Assembly (NCBI GenBank): GCA_902729315.2
Contig: LR746280.1
Coordinates: 2,724,501-2,788,500 of the forward strand
Direction of reading: 5' to 3'
DNA from: Spirodela intermedia
Lineage: Eukaryota; Streptophyta; Magnoliopsida; Alismatales; Araceae
DNA: 64,000 nt
In this document: positions 25,701 to 37,804 of the stretch, one piece after another
How the letters are laid out: each line of letters opens with the position of its first letter
Position numbering within the stretch: the stretch's first letter is position 1
Position numbers and translations under genes: made by a program
The notes under the pieces: generated by a model
Told to the model about the DNA's origin: nothing
The model's database searches: none
Seen by the model: only the letters and a program-made list of their open reading frames with translations

Positions 25701-28028
25701 ATGGCTGGCAATGATCCCGAGCACAGAGAGGAGGAGGAGGCTCCCGCCACCGCCGAAGACGAGGACACTGGGGCTCAGGTCGCCCCTATCGTCCGCCTCG
25801 AGGAGGTGGCAGTCACGACCGGAGAGGAAGAGGAGGATGTTCTCCTTGAGCTGTTAGTTGCTCTCCTCTTTTTTACAATCTGTTCTCCTAGTCCGCTCCT
25901 AGGTTTTTTTTTCTTTTTCTGCGATTTCTCGTCTTCTCCGGGACCGCTTTCTGTGGGCGTATTTCAGTGCTTGTTTGATGGCGTCGATCGTATCGAATTG
26001 TTTCTGCAGGAAATCGAAGCTTTACCGGTTCGATAAGGATGGGAACCAGTGGAAGGAAAGGGGAACGGGCACGGTGAAGCTTCTTAGGCATAAGGAGACG
26101 CTCAAGGTCCGGCTGGTCATGCGGCAAGCCAAGACACTTAAGATCTGCGCAAACCATCTTGGTTAGGGTTTTCCATCCAGCTGATTTGAAGAACTTTTTT
26201 TTCACCAGTTTATTGTTTCTGTTCACTTTAAATTATATTCTTTTGGAGGATACCTTGTTCTTCTCTGATTTTGCTCACTTTTTTTTTGGTCTCCGCTTCA
26301 GTTCTCCCATCAATTAGAATGCAGGAGCACGCGGGGAGTGATAAGTCATGCGTGTGGCATGCCACAGACTTCTCCGATGGGGAACTGAAGGATGAAATGT
26401 TTTGCATTCGTTTCGGATCTGTTGAGAGTGAGTGCCCTCTGGATTCTGCTGATACGTTCTATTTGAGTTTCATTCCTATCTAAATGGCGATCTTATTCTA
26501 GCTTGTTAGTTTCTTGCTCCGATATCTTTTCTAAGTCATCGTCTTCCAATCATTTTTAGCCTTGTTTCGATTTTCCGTTTAGCCAAACTCAAGTTTTACC
26601 TCGGGATTAGTCTGTGCTGTTAGTTTTGTTCACACTGCTGTTTGGAATGTGTTGAATTTACCTCATGATTTCTCGGTTAATCACCGTTGGCACATTTTAA
26701 TTCACGTATTTTCTTGATTGTTGTTTTTTGATGTCTTCTAGACTTCATAGTGTGTTTGTTACTGTGAAAATTAAAACCTCTTTTGGTGCAAGTGGCGCAC
26801 TTCTCCTTCTTTCGCATTGGTGAGGTTGGAACTATTTATTACATTGATGGCTGTCATGCAATATTGTTCACCAGTCTTGTCTATGACATCAATTTTATTT
26901 CCTGCTGTAGTTTTCAATCCCAAATCTGGATCCATGTTTTATGCTCTTGCTCTAGAATGCCAATCTTATTACTCTTTGTGCTCAGTGGAGTAGATCCACA
27001 GTCTCTAGCCATCCAGGAAACACGCCACTTATGTTTTTCATGTTGATATCTATCTTTCTCGCTTTGATCCGGTATTAATGTTCATCACTTCTTTGCATGA
27101 TGAACCCAGAAATTACAAGCCATGTTGATAATTAGAAGTGTGTTTATCTGATTACAAGGCATGTGAAGCATGAAATTTCAGATCTGAACCCAGAAAAATA
27201 TGATGCCATTATTGACTCATGTTTGAAAATTTGCTTTTGCGCTACTAATTCCCTTTTTTTTCCTCTCTTGCAAAATGAACGTATAAGGGGTAAAATGTAA
27301 ATTCCTTTACAATAATTGAATTTTTGGTGCTTGATATTTTTGATAGCTGCGTCAGGCTATCACATAAGGAGTGTTAATACCACAAGTTGAAAGCAATAAT
27401 TCTTAAAAAAATCTTAACTTTACTTAGATATATTTATGAGGCGGCTACTTGCCAATTATGTGCACTTTTGGATTATATTGTACGAATCATAAGTGCACCT
27501 CAATTCTACACACGTAACCCATAAAGAGAATCTAGAATATTGTAAACACTGTAATTTCTCCTCATGATCATTACACGCAGGATCACCTATTTATTTTGAA
27601 TGATTCCTGCAACTTTCATATCACAATGGAACTATGTAGACTTCTTTCTGGGAAATTTCTGTACAACTGCATCAACATTAGGGGAGGAATCATGTAAAAC
27701 CTTTGTGCTGTTTTGCTAGATTCCCGCTTTAAGCCATCGCAACCCTCTTTAGAATCGGATACACAATGAGCTTCCGTTCATATCTCTTTTGCTTATATAA
27801 TAATGGTGTGCCCACCCAGACTGCAAGAAGTTCATGGAGAAGGTGGAGGAGATTGCCGAGTCCCAAGAAGAAAAGGAAGAGAAGGACGGCGGGGGAGAGG
27901 CCACAAGTGCCGCTGGGCTCCTGGAGAAGCTGACTGTCAAGGAGGCCCAATCTGAGGAGAAACCCGCTGAGGGAGCATCAGGCAAGAAGGAAGAGGAGAA
28001 ACCTGAGACAGAAAAGAAGGCAGAGTAG
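25701..28028 (+). CDS. RANBP1: Ran-binding protein 1 (RanBP1)
   Basis: Four exons: 25701-25852, 26010-26161, 26302-26427, 27820-28028; phases fit and the product is 212 aa. Residues 1-50 are acidic. The Ran-binding domain (about 50-155) reads [19 protein letters not shown], then [15 protein letters not shown], then [21 protein letters not shown], which matches plant RanBP1 almost word for word. The C-terminal tail (155-212) is Lys/Glu-rich low complexity. RanBP1 binds RanGTP in the cytosol, helps RanGAP hydrolyse it and releases transport receptors after nuclear export. Length is usual for plants (about 210-230 aa). The third intron, 1.4 kb, is the longest. A clear TATA box and a GA run lie upstream. 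Confidence 0.96.
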
Positions 28029-29305
28029 CCCCCTCCCATCTCATCAGGTAGTGTTCTCTCTCTCGCTCTCTCTCTCTCTTTCTCTCTCTAAATTCCTCGG
28101 TGGTTATAATTTGTTGTGTCGATTTTGGAGGGGTTCCCTTCAAGGGCTTGCACTGTGACTTATGAAAACCTTCTCTCGGTTGTGCCATGTGGGTTAGTTT
28201 TATGGACCGGTGGTGGTTTGGTTCGTATGAGTTTATTCAATTGCCATGTCAGTCAGTTCTTGCCATTTATCATCAGATTAAGAAGATATTGGGGGGAGAT
28301 TCTTGGACTTATACCATCAGAAACTTACTTGGATTTGATGATTTTGGAGAGATGAAAGTGGTAGGTCTCGTTGGTGACACACAACCACCGGGTCAAGAGC
28401 CATCCCAAACCTTTTATAGATCTTTTGAGGAAGGCAGAGTAGGAGGAAGGGGTTGACCAACAGAACCCTTGAGCGGGGGTTGACCTCCGATGCAGTTCCT
28501 GTGGGAGTCTACTGATCCTGATTTGACTTTCAGAGCCCTAGGCGATAAATCATGCAGAAGGCAATAAATATCCTCAGGCAAGAATACCCCAGGCTCCTAC
28601 GACCATTGGACTAACTAACTGAAATGCTTCCTCTCCATCTTTGCTTAGACTCCTTCCATTGATGAAATCCCTGCAGATGAGTCTCTGTGTGAAGTGTCAA
28701 TTTAGAAGGGCTATCATGGGTTTCAAACAACTCATTACATGCTCAAAAAAAAAGAAAAAAAGAAAAAAAAGCTGGGCTAATTTCTGTTGACAAGGAACGA
28801 GATAAAGTCAACTAGTGGGAACACCAGTTGCGATGCATCATATCCCTAGTAATTCTTGTTAGTCATCCACCCGCTCCCCTGGCTCCCCACCTTCTTGGAA
28901 GGATGGCTTCTGACTTTCTCTCTCTAGGGGTTGACTCTCAAGGTAGGGAATATTAATTAGAAGTAGCATAGCACCAAGACGGTGGTAAAAAAAGAAAAAG
29001 GAAAGAATAAAACCCTAGAACATCTTCAGAAATGGCGATCAAGAGAAGAGAAAAAAATTGGTAAATAACTCTGAAGTATCTTCTTATTTCGTTCCTCCTT
29101 CCTCGCGGCCTGGCCGCCCTGTAATTACAATTCCCTTCTTCCCTCCCCTCGTCCTGTATTGGCCTACTCTCTCTCTCCCTCTCTGCTCTGCTCTGCTCTG
29201 CTGCCCATCTCAGTGGCTCTGGAAAAGCCCGCTCGGGGCGGCCCGGGAGAGGAAAAAAAATGGATTTCTGTTCGGAGGGGAGAGAGAGAGAGAGAGAGAG
29301 AGGAG
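28029..29305. other. Convergent intergenic region RanBP1/DCAF1
   Basis: Contains the 3' UTRs of RanBP1 (plus) and DCAF1 (minus). A CT run lies at 28053-28088, a (CTCTG)n pentanucleotide run near 29181-29202, and a GA run at 29279-29302 directly after the DCAF1 stop. On the plus strand a telo-box-like AAACCCTAG near 29011 is followed by a short ATG frame, but no coding sequence continues from it. Confidence 0.5.
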
Positions 29306-32300
29306 TCAGAAGCCAAAGCCATTGCCTGAAAAATCTGCCTCCTCGCCGCTGCTGAGGGACTCCAAGACCTCGCTGTCCTCATCCTCACCTTCTGTCACGA
29401 TCTCGAGGATCCCCTGCGCCCCACCAAAGGCCACGCCATCGATGTTGAAGTCGTTGTCGTCGTCAAGCTCGTCCCCGCTGTCGATGTCGTCTTCATCGTC
29501 GTTGCTCAAGTCCTCGGCATCGCTGATCCCGTCTACGTCTAGATCCGCCCCGAGAATCGAGTCCACATCAGCCTCGGAGTCCTCGTCTTCGTCGTCATCC
29601 TCTTCATCAGAATCGACCACGTCGTCGGGGTCCGAGTCGTCGTCCGTCGGCCGCCGCCTCCCGATCTCGTAGAGCCGCGCGGAGGAGAACATCTCCTCGT
29701 GGTCGTCCATGGCGACCACGGCGATGATGGAGTCCGTCGGCTCCGTGGCCAGGTCGAGGACGCACCGATCCACCGGAACCGTCGCGATGTCGGCGTAATT
29801 GACCGCGTCGATCGTCCGGAACGCCGGAAAGAGCGGGTGCCGGACCCGGCGCGTCTGCACCGCCGACGCAAGATCCTCGAGATTCCGCCGGAGGATTGCG
29901 TAGATGATGTCCCCGCTGGCGTTGAACGTGATCACCGTCTGGTCGAGCGACATCACGCTCCGGAGGAGCCTGAACTTTCTCAGATCCCAAACCTCCGAGT
30001 TTATGATTACCTGCAAGAAGCAATTCCGGCATGAGATTAAGGTTGCAGGTCTTCGGCAAGGCCATCCGATGGATCTGCACAGGGAGAAGGATGACCTCGT
30101 TCCCAGAAGGATGGAAGCCGCCGCCGCCGTAGTCGGTGAATTGGTCGAAGCGATGAACAGGGCGGGAGACCCGCCGGTCCCACAAGACCCCATTCCACAG
30201 CAGCATCGTGTCCAAGGGGTTGAAGTGTATGAGAGACTGCATGTGCCCTCGAACCTGGCCCGAAGAGCCGCTCGTGCCATCAGAGAGCTTGACGATGAGG
30301 TCGCATGTCTGGACGTCGTAGAGGAGAACCTCCCGCCGCGTGGCCTCCGTGGAGAGCGCCGCGAACATTGCCCCAGAGTGGCTGAACTGCGCCGCTTTGC
30401 ACCCTTCGAATGAATGCAGTGGCACCGACAGAGAAGCCGCGTCCCACAGCCTCACGTCGTAGGTCCCCGACGAGAGGACGAGGAGGCTCTCCCCACTGAA
30501 GGCCGACTGGACCAGCGTGACCGGGGACTGGTGGCAAGACTGGTTCTCTAGCACATTACCGTTGTCCGAATTGAAGATCTTGAGCTCCCCGGAGTGGCTC
30601 CCCGTGGCGATCCGGGAAGCGTCGCCGAGGAAGGTGACGCAGGTGAGGAGGGCGGCGTCGTCCCTGCAGTTGCGGAGCGGCCGGAATCTGCTGTAGACGA
30701 ACTGGCGGTCCCTCCGGTGGCCGTGGCTCCCGCCGTACTGCTTCTTGAACTCCCGGGTGCTCATCCTCGCCGTCACATTTGCTGGCGCGTCGAGGCTGCG
30801 GCTCGGCTCCGGGCACAGATGTGGTTGCAGGAGGGAGAGCGGCGGCAGCGTGGTTATCGGTGCCGGGCATTGCCGATGCTGGTGCTTCAGGTACTGCACC
30901 ACCAGTGAATCGAGGGTCACCCTTTCGAAAACTCCACCGACCTGCGGATCCTGAACAATAGCGCTGTGCGGGGTTGTAGGTCCTCCCAGGAATGATCTCT
31001 CGGGGCCGTCGGGCAGTAGATCGTTCTGGTCGAGCTGCTCTCTCGGCGTGCCGCCAAATGAAGCCGCAGCAGCAGCAGCAGCTGATCCAAGGGAATCCGG
31101 CAGGAGATAGCTTCTGCGGGCAGAGTTGGGTGTCCGGAAAGCCGCCGATTGAGGTGCAGAGTCTGGTGTAAAGATCTTCTTTGCGGGTGTGCCGACGCCG
31201 CCGGCAGCATCCTTGCTGTCCATCAGCTTCCGCTTCATGGGCAAGAGTATAGGAGTTCTGTACTGAGCTTCCGCGTCGGCATCTGGTAAGCAGCCAAGCC
31301 CGGAAGGGGTTCTCAAAGCACAGGACACCTTGGCAGCCGATGGCGGCGGATTGGGCGGGCCCTGGGTCTTCCCCTGAGAGATACTGGACGAGAACTGCAG
31401 TTGTTTCTTCTTACAGGAGGCCGAAGAAGAGGGGTCATGCTTGCTGCTAGCCTCCTCGTCTCGCGATCCTGCCTGCGACGGTTCAGAGAGAAACCCCAGT
31501 GGGGCGCGCCCAGCAGGCCACTGGAGCTCTGTCGAATGTGCGTCTTGGACGCAGGCTTGATGGAGAAGCTGTGGTGCAGCCAGATAAGGCAGAGGGACCA
31601 GCTGAGCTTCCTTCTGTAGTAAAGCAGCAGTAGCTGTTAAGCCCGAAGCCTGGAGATGTTCGTGTATGAGAAGCAGCAGCTCCCTGGGATCCAAAGAAGA
31701 GAGACATATATATTTTTCAATATATATAAATAGTAAGAGCCAGTTGGCAACCTGAGGGAATAAATAGTAAAAATATGAGTGAGATTAACCTGGAATGGTA
31801 GGTGATTGGAGTGGCTGCAGCTATCGCTGCTCTCTCAATGCGCCGTAAGGTAGGAGCAGCAGCATCAGTGGCTGCCAATGTGCATGCCCGCCCAGAGTTT
31901 GTTACTATCTGCGGATTAAAAAAAGGTTTTAAAATAAATAAATAAAATCTGAATCTGTTGGACGACCTGCAGCTTTAAAAAGAAAAAAGAATGATAAAAG
32001 AGCGATGATTCACAAGTGTCATACTAGTACGCACTTCCTGCTAAGGGCAGATAAATAATGAAACTTCTACATTTACAAGCAAGAGAGAGAGAGAGAGAGA
32101 GAGATGACTGGGATTCAAGTGAAAATCATGAGAGCAAATATATTTCCATAATACCATGGTACTACTTACTGAAATAAGCTCGATGGCCACTTGGGCCAGC
32201 TCGGTCTGCCACCTGCCCTGTTCAGTTCCATAGGACTGGCCACCACCATGGTCACGTATAAGTTCAGACAGCTTTTTCCCGACCTGAGGCCAACAATCCA

Positions 32301-35300
32301 ACATGCACCGCACATGAGAATGACGATCGAACACCATACCCAATACTGATTCGCGGCCAAAAACAGTAATCTGAAACCGTCTTAAGAACAGAAAAAGAGC
32401 GAGCACTTGCCTGCAGCTGCGTCAGTATGTGGGCAATCGTTTCATCTCTGGCTAAACCAAGCAAGACTCGGCAAGAAAGTGCGCGAAGACAGTCCAAAGT
32501 TGCAGGCGGGGTGATCATCCGAGGATGGAGAAGATGTAGAAGAACCTTGATGCCATTGTTGGCACGAACAGACTCCCTTGCCTGGCGATAACCTTGTTCT
32601 AGCTGGGCAGCAAGACCGGCACAACCAGCCCCGGAGCCTAAGGATATCCTCCGATCTCCGACTACACCAGAGGTAATGCTTGACAACACTATGCCTGAAC
32701 TAGAGCTTGGAAATGATGAAACAAGTGGTGCCGAACTGCTGCGCTCCACAAGAGCAGCCTCTTGAACGGTCTGAACGGGCAAGGGAGCTGTTCGGTCTGA
32801 GACAGATCTTTCGTAATACCTCTCCATGTTCTCAGCACCAGCAGCATTTAGCATATAAGCAAGGGCAGACTGCTGACCTTGCGCAGGAGGTTTGTTGCTG
32901 ATTGAAGGGGGAGGACAAACGAGATTAACAAGTACATTCAATGCTTGTTGAATAACCTGCATTTGGAAAAATTGCATCTATTTTTTAGCAATTCATCAAT
33001 GCATTAATTAGAGCAGTCTCACTCAAACTCAAGAGATTAAATACCTCGGGATCAACACCTCCTGCACTATTTATTGCATCCAAAATGACCGCCATGCCTA
33101 CACGATCATTACTCAAAGTGGCATTTACGATCATCTTCCGGCTGTATGGGAACAATGTTACAATATGAAGAACGCCCAGTGCATATTGTGCCAAGTCATG
33201 CAAATATCGTTCGGCAGGTGGTGCCTGAGACACAGAATCAAGTAGGAAAGATCAAATCAAATAAATATCATCTTCTGAAAGAGAAGGGACGACTAATGCT
33301 GAAAAGAGAAGCAAGGTAAAAGTGATGCCCATACATGACATAATTCCAGCATAATGATATGGCCATTATAGAATAAAAAGTAGTCCACAGGTGGCCACCG
33401 AGTTCGCACAAACGCAGCTCCAAGCTTCCTATCCCGCTGAATCTGGAGAAACACTGCATCCATAGCCTCATTGCTGATGTCAAGAGGCTTATATGCAGAT
33501 CTTGCGCTTGAACTATGTCGAGGTAAACTCCGACTACTTTTGTTAGGACGAAGGGAATCTACAAGCAAAAGTAGATGGGCCCTATAATACTGGCGTAGAG
33601 CAACGCATGTTTGATATGCTATCTGCTTTTCCAGAGAAGTGAGAACATCTGCAGGTGATCGATCATTCCGAAGCGTTGTTGCATTAGGCAGGTTTGGCGC
33701 TGCAGAACTGCCACCTGATCTCACCGATGCTGTGCCATGAAGAAGATTCAACATCTTTTGCAATCCCTCCTGAGCATCAAATGAATCCAGCACTGCGCGG
33801 AAAACAAATGCAGCTGCAAAAAAAATTGCAGCATTTTTTCTAGCTTGATCCTGGGAGCAGCTAAGAAGCTGAAGTGCTAACTCGACCACTTGATTAACAA
33901 TGTCAGACGGAAGAGCACATACACGCTCCATTATTCCCTGCAGTTAAATTTTGTTTTATTAGAAAACTATGAAACATATCATGAAAATTTTGAAGTAAAA
34001 CGTAAAACTTAAGGCACAAAGCTGTCAAGCATTTCCGCTAGCGATCTCTCTACCATTACCTGAAGGGTTCCAATGGTAAATAAGCATGATGAAAGGCCAA
34101 AAAATGTCTGAGAAACCCTCTGAATAGAAAGGAGTTTCTGAATACCACCCCGATCAATGAATACAGCTGCAAACTTTCTATGAGCAGCTAAGGTACAAAT
34201 TAGTTTCAATACTTCAGGAAGTAGTACCAAGACCTGAGGAGAGCTTTTATTCTTGAAACACCGCTGCAATAATGCAAGACAGACATCAACACCTTTCTCA
34301 TGCAGGACGGGGCCCAAAGCTTCAACGTACTCCCCTAAAATCTCAAGACATTGAATAGAGTATTTTTCCCTCAACTCTGCGAGTGGTTCATCATCCAAAA
34401 TACAGAATTCTTCTGACTCATCCTTTTCAAGTTCCACAGCCTCACAAGTCGGCGGTTCCTCATTGGAATTGCCGGAACTGCATCAAAGAGATAATAAAAT
34501 GACACTAAAACACAAAATCTAGAAAGAAAAAAGGTATACAGATATCTACACTTGAAAAGGCTTACGCTTGAGCTTGTCTGGACATATCCGTAGCTATTGC
34601 AGCATCTACAACAGTTGATGCTGCCTTAGAAGCAGCTAGAACAGCAGCTTCTTCATCGTTTGTACTCTTCCAAGCCTAGAGACACAGAAAAGTAAGAACA
34701 ATTGCAACCACAGCCCCAATGAAAGTTAAACAGCTTAAAATTTTACCTCCAAAGCAGAAGTCTTGACAAGCTCAGCAGCAGCATCTCCTGCAGCTTTGAC
34801 TGCCTCTGGTGGTGCATTAGCGACTCTAGCCTCAGCTTCAGCAGCCTGGGTTGCTTTCTTTACTAAGTCGGAGATATCTCTTGATCCAATAGTACATTCC
34901 CTGAAACGATCGTCACTGTCATCTCCATTTCCAAAACAATCAGTGTCCAATCGATGCATCGAGTTTTTGATATCCGGTGATGTTTTTGCATCCTCATTTT
35001 TCAGGAAGTTCCTGTCCCTAACACCCCGGCCCCGTCCCACTCTAGATTCACTACTGGGGGAAGTCAATTGTTCAGTATCTAAGCTTCCTTCGTTTATCCT
35101 TCCTTTTCCTCTAGCTCTCATCAGTCCTCGGTTCATCCTTCGCCTTGACAAATCATTCTCGTCACAATCTTCATCACGAGAGGATCTGCTTGGACCATGT
35201 CTTTCATTTCCCCTTGATCTTCCATCAAATACATCTCGACTGCACCATTTTTCCTCTATCTGTTCAACATCTCCCTCGGCCAATTGAAACATGCCAGCAA

Positions 35301-37287
35301 TTTCAGATGGTGAGTCACCTAGATCAGGTCTCAAATTCTCTGGACTGTCCGCCCAACACTCTTCTCCTTCTGTCATCCTAATCGCATTGCTTCGATCCCG
35401 CTCTCTCTCAGCACTTTGGTCACCTGATGATATCTCATCGCCTATTCGCAATGGCTCTGAGCGAGTGGCATCAGTCACTGGGCGCAATCTTCTTCTATTT
35501 TCTTCCCTGCATCTCAGAGAGGCACCTGACGCATGCTTGTTCTCTGATGGGAAAGTGGCATCCTTCTGACTAGCATTGACCTCTCCGATGACATGCATTC
35601 GAAGATAACGCATAAGTTTTGCTGACAGGCCAGATGTCAATACGTCTTCTACCAATTGACCACCACTGGAAAGAGCATTGACAAAGCTGTAAATAATAAG
35701 AAAAAATAGCAACAAAAAATCGAGTGTAAATCATCTAGGGACTGTACCCAGTAAGACAAATGACAAGAAGTCCGGTGGAATATGTCTTCAGCATCTCAGA
35801 ATCTGTGGGCTTGTTCTGCCCTAATTCGCTCTTCCAATTGCATTGATCACCAGAAGCACAAGCAATATCCTCCATTACCCAACTTTTAATATTCTCCAGA
35901 ACATCGTCATCAAAAACAGGGGGATACTAGGATGATGACCAAACGCAGGCATGTAAAAAACTTGAAGTCAGCAAATATGTAATACGAATGCAATAAAATA
36001 GCATATGAAAGAGAGAACAACGTGAGCACCAACCATCCACGTTGAGGAGCAGCTAAGAATTAATCTCGCAGTGGCTGCACGAACACTGACAGAGTATCTA
36101 TTTTCTGATAGGAATTTAGACGAGACTAAATCGTAGAAGTCATCATTATCCTGAATACAGAAAATGAGGAACAAGCGAGGTGATCAATTTCCCAGACACA
36201 AAACTAAAAAAGTTATCATGGATAGTCCATATTAGCATGATATAACACTTAACATCATGAGAGAAAAAAACAACGCAAATACCAAAGCACCTGAATCAAA
36301 TTTCCCAGTCTTCCAATGACATGAGACGCACGCCCATTGTTGAAAGATGAACTTCCAGACTCTTGCATATATCTAAATTTAAGAAAAACCAAGTGGAAAT
36401 AATAAAAATTCTTTCAAAATAGAAATAACCAGAACTATTTCAACTAACACGAAATGAAATACAGTATCAAATAAAGACGATTTCACCAGCCTCTTCAGAA
36501 ATCTATCCCTCGTTCTTTCCAGATTAACAAGTTAAATATACCTCCAGATGATGTATCCAACGTTTTTTCTACGGTAATAAAGGCCACCTTCAAAGAAAGC
36601 ACCCAATTTCATCAAACTGTGGTCTAGGATGAAAGTGGAGTGGGGAGATAACCCCGAATGCTTACGTCCATATTTTTTCCAATTGGATTTTTTTTTTTAC
36701 CGTTCTTCTTTGCGCCACGCAGAATAAGCAACAGGTAAATATACCTTGACATTAACCGGAATTTTTTCACAAAACCCCGAGCCGTAAAGCACGTTCTCGC
36801 ATTCCAAGAATTATCAGCCTCGGAGGACATATGAAGAAAACACGAGTATAAACGCAACCTTATATGCCGCAAAGTGACACTATCCACTACACAGATACAA
36901 CAACAAAAAAAAAAAACAACAACACAAAAAAAAATAACGAAAAAACATTGGAAAAAAATCGTTACATGATGCTCAAAATACCAATGAAGGAAACATCCGA
37001 CTCCGAATAACTTAATAGAGACAAACTAAAAACAATCCGTCGACGAACGGGCGAGGGAGGAGTAACCTGGTCTCCTGGGTTTCCAGCATGGTGGCAAGCG
37101 CATGGATATGTCTGGGATTAGGGTTCGCCCGGGCGTCCATGATCTTCGACACAAGCCTCTGCGCCCTGCCCACCAGGGCCTCGTCCCCATCGCCGCCCTC
37201 TATCCTCCCCTCCTGCGACTCCTCCCGCGTTGCCTCCGCCGCCGTCGTTACCGGCGCCTCTCCCGCAGAATCCGTCCCCACATCCAT
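29306..37287 (-). CDS. DCAF1: DCAF1 (DDB1-CUL4-associated factor 1, VprBP homologue)
   Basis: Fourteen minus-strand exons: 37287-37067, 36372-36291, 36150-36034, 35926-35748, 35686-34747, 34675-34566, 34477-34060, 33937-33335, 33224-33045, 32956-32411, 32283-32170, 31908-31790, 31683-30096, 30010-29306. They join to 1973 aa, near the plant norm of about 1900. The N-terminal 1200 residues are armadillo-like helical sequence with a charged insert in exon 5. A LisH motif (RELLLLIHEHLQASG) begins near 1210. WD repeats follow from about 1540 and include WDRR (1711-1714) and WDLR (1747-1750), the DWD boxes that dock DDB1. The tail from about 1850 is very rich in Asp and Glu. DCAF1 is the substrate receptor of nuclear CUL4-DDB1 ubiquitin ligases and is essential in plant embryogenesis. 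Intron 10 uses a GC donor. A TATA-like ATATAAGAG lies about 115 bp upstream of the ATG. Confidence 0.97.
32284..32410 (-). other. GC-AG intron in DCAF1
   Basis: Exon 10 ends CTGCAG and is followed by GCAAGTGC; the next exon begins after CCTCAG. Only this junction gives the conserved LTQLQ/VGKKLSELIRDHGGG reading, which matches other plant DCAF1 proteins. No GT donor nearby keeps the frame. Confidence 0.85.
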
Positions 37288-37764
37288 GGAACCCGTCCAC
37301 AGAGCTTCCCTCCCTTCCCTCTGCTGCTGCTGTCGATTCTCCGCCCTCGCGAGAGCAGAACGGAGGAGAAAGAGCGGAGTGAGAAAATGCCCTCGCCTCT
37401 TATATTTCTTGCTAGAGAGAGAAATAAAGGGTGAAAATCTTTGCCTCCAGAACTCCCCCTGCTCGAAGGAACATCTCAACTAGCCAACACCATCGACCTG
37501 TCCGGCTTAGAATGGTTAATCAGACTTGTCCCGGTGGAGTCAGGTCAGAAGACGCATCGATGATCCGCGAGACAACCCAACGCGCAGGAGGTGCTCTCGA
37601 AGCTGCAAGCTTGTTGGATTCAATAATAATAGCTATAATACCCCTCAAAACCTAATTAATGGCGTTCGTACCCCTCCCCCGCACTGTACCGACATTAGCG
37701 TGTCGATGGGCGGGCTAAAAACCTCCGATGGCCAGGTTTTTTAAAAAAGATGCTATATAAAAAA

Positions 37765-37804
37765 GCCCGGCCCGGACAAGCCCGGGCCGATCCGGCCCGG
37801 CCCA
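37765..37804. repeat. GC-rich cluster of GCCCGG palindromes
   Basis: An abrupt 40-bp GC-only island in AT-rich DNA, made of GCCCGGCCCGG, CCCGGGCC and CCGGCCCGGCCC words that can pair with each other. It follows a TATATAAAAAA stretch and lies about 480 bp upstream of the DCAF1 start. Confidence 0.7.

Noticed and set aside
29010-29075. Telo-box plus short ATG frame (MAIKRREK) as the start of a plus-strand gene
   Set aside because: The frame stops after about ten codons and no following exon could be found before the DCAF1 coding region.
29058-29672. 204-codon plus-strand Ser-rich frame over the DCAF1 3' end
   Set aside because: The Ser runs are the complement of the Asp/Glu codons in the DCAF1 acidic tail.
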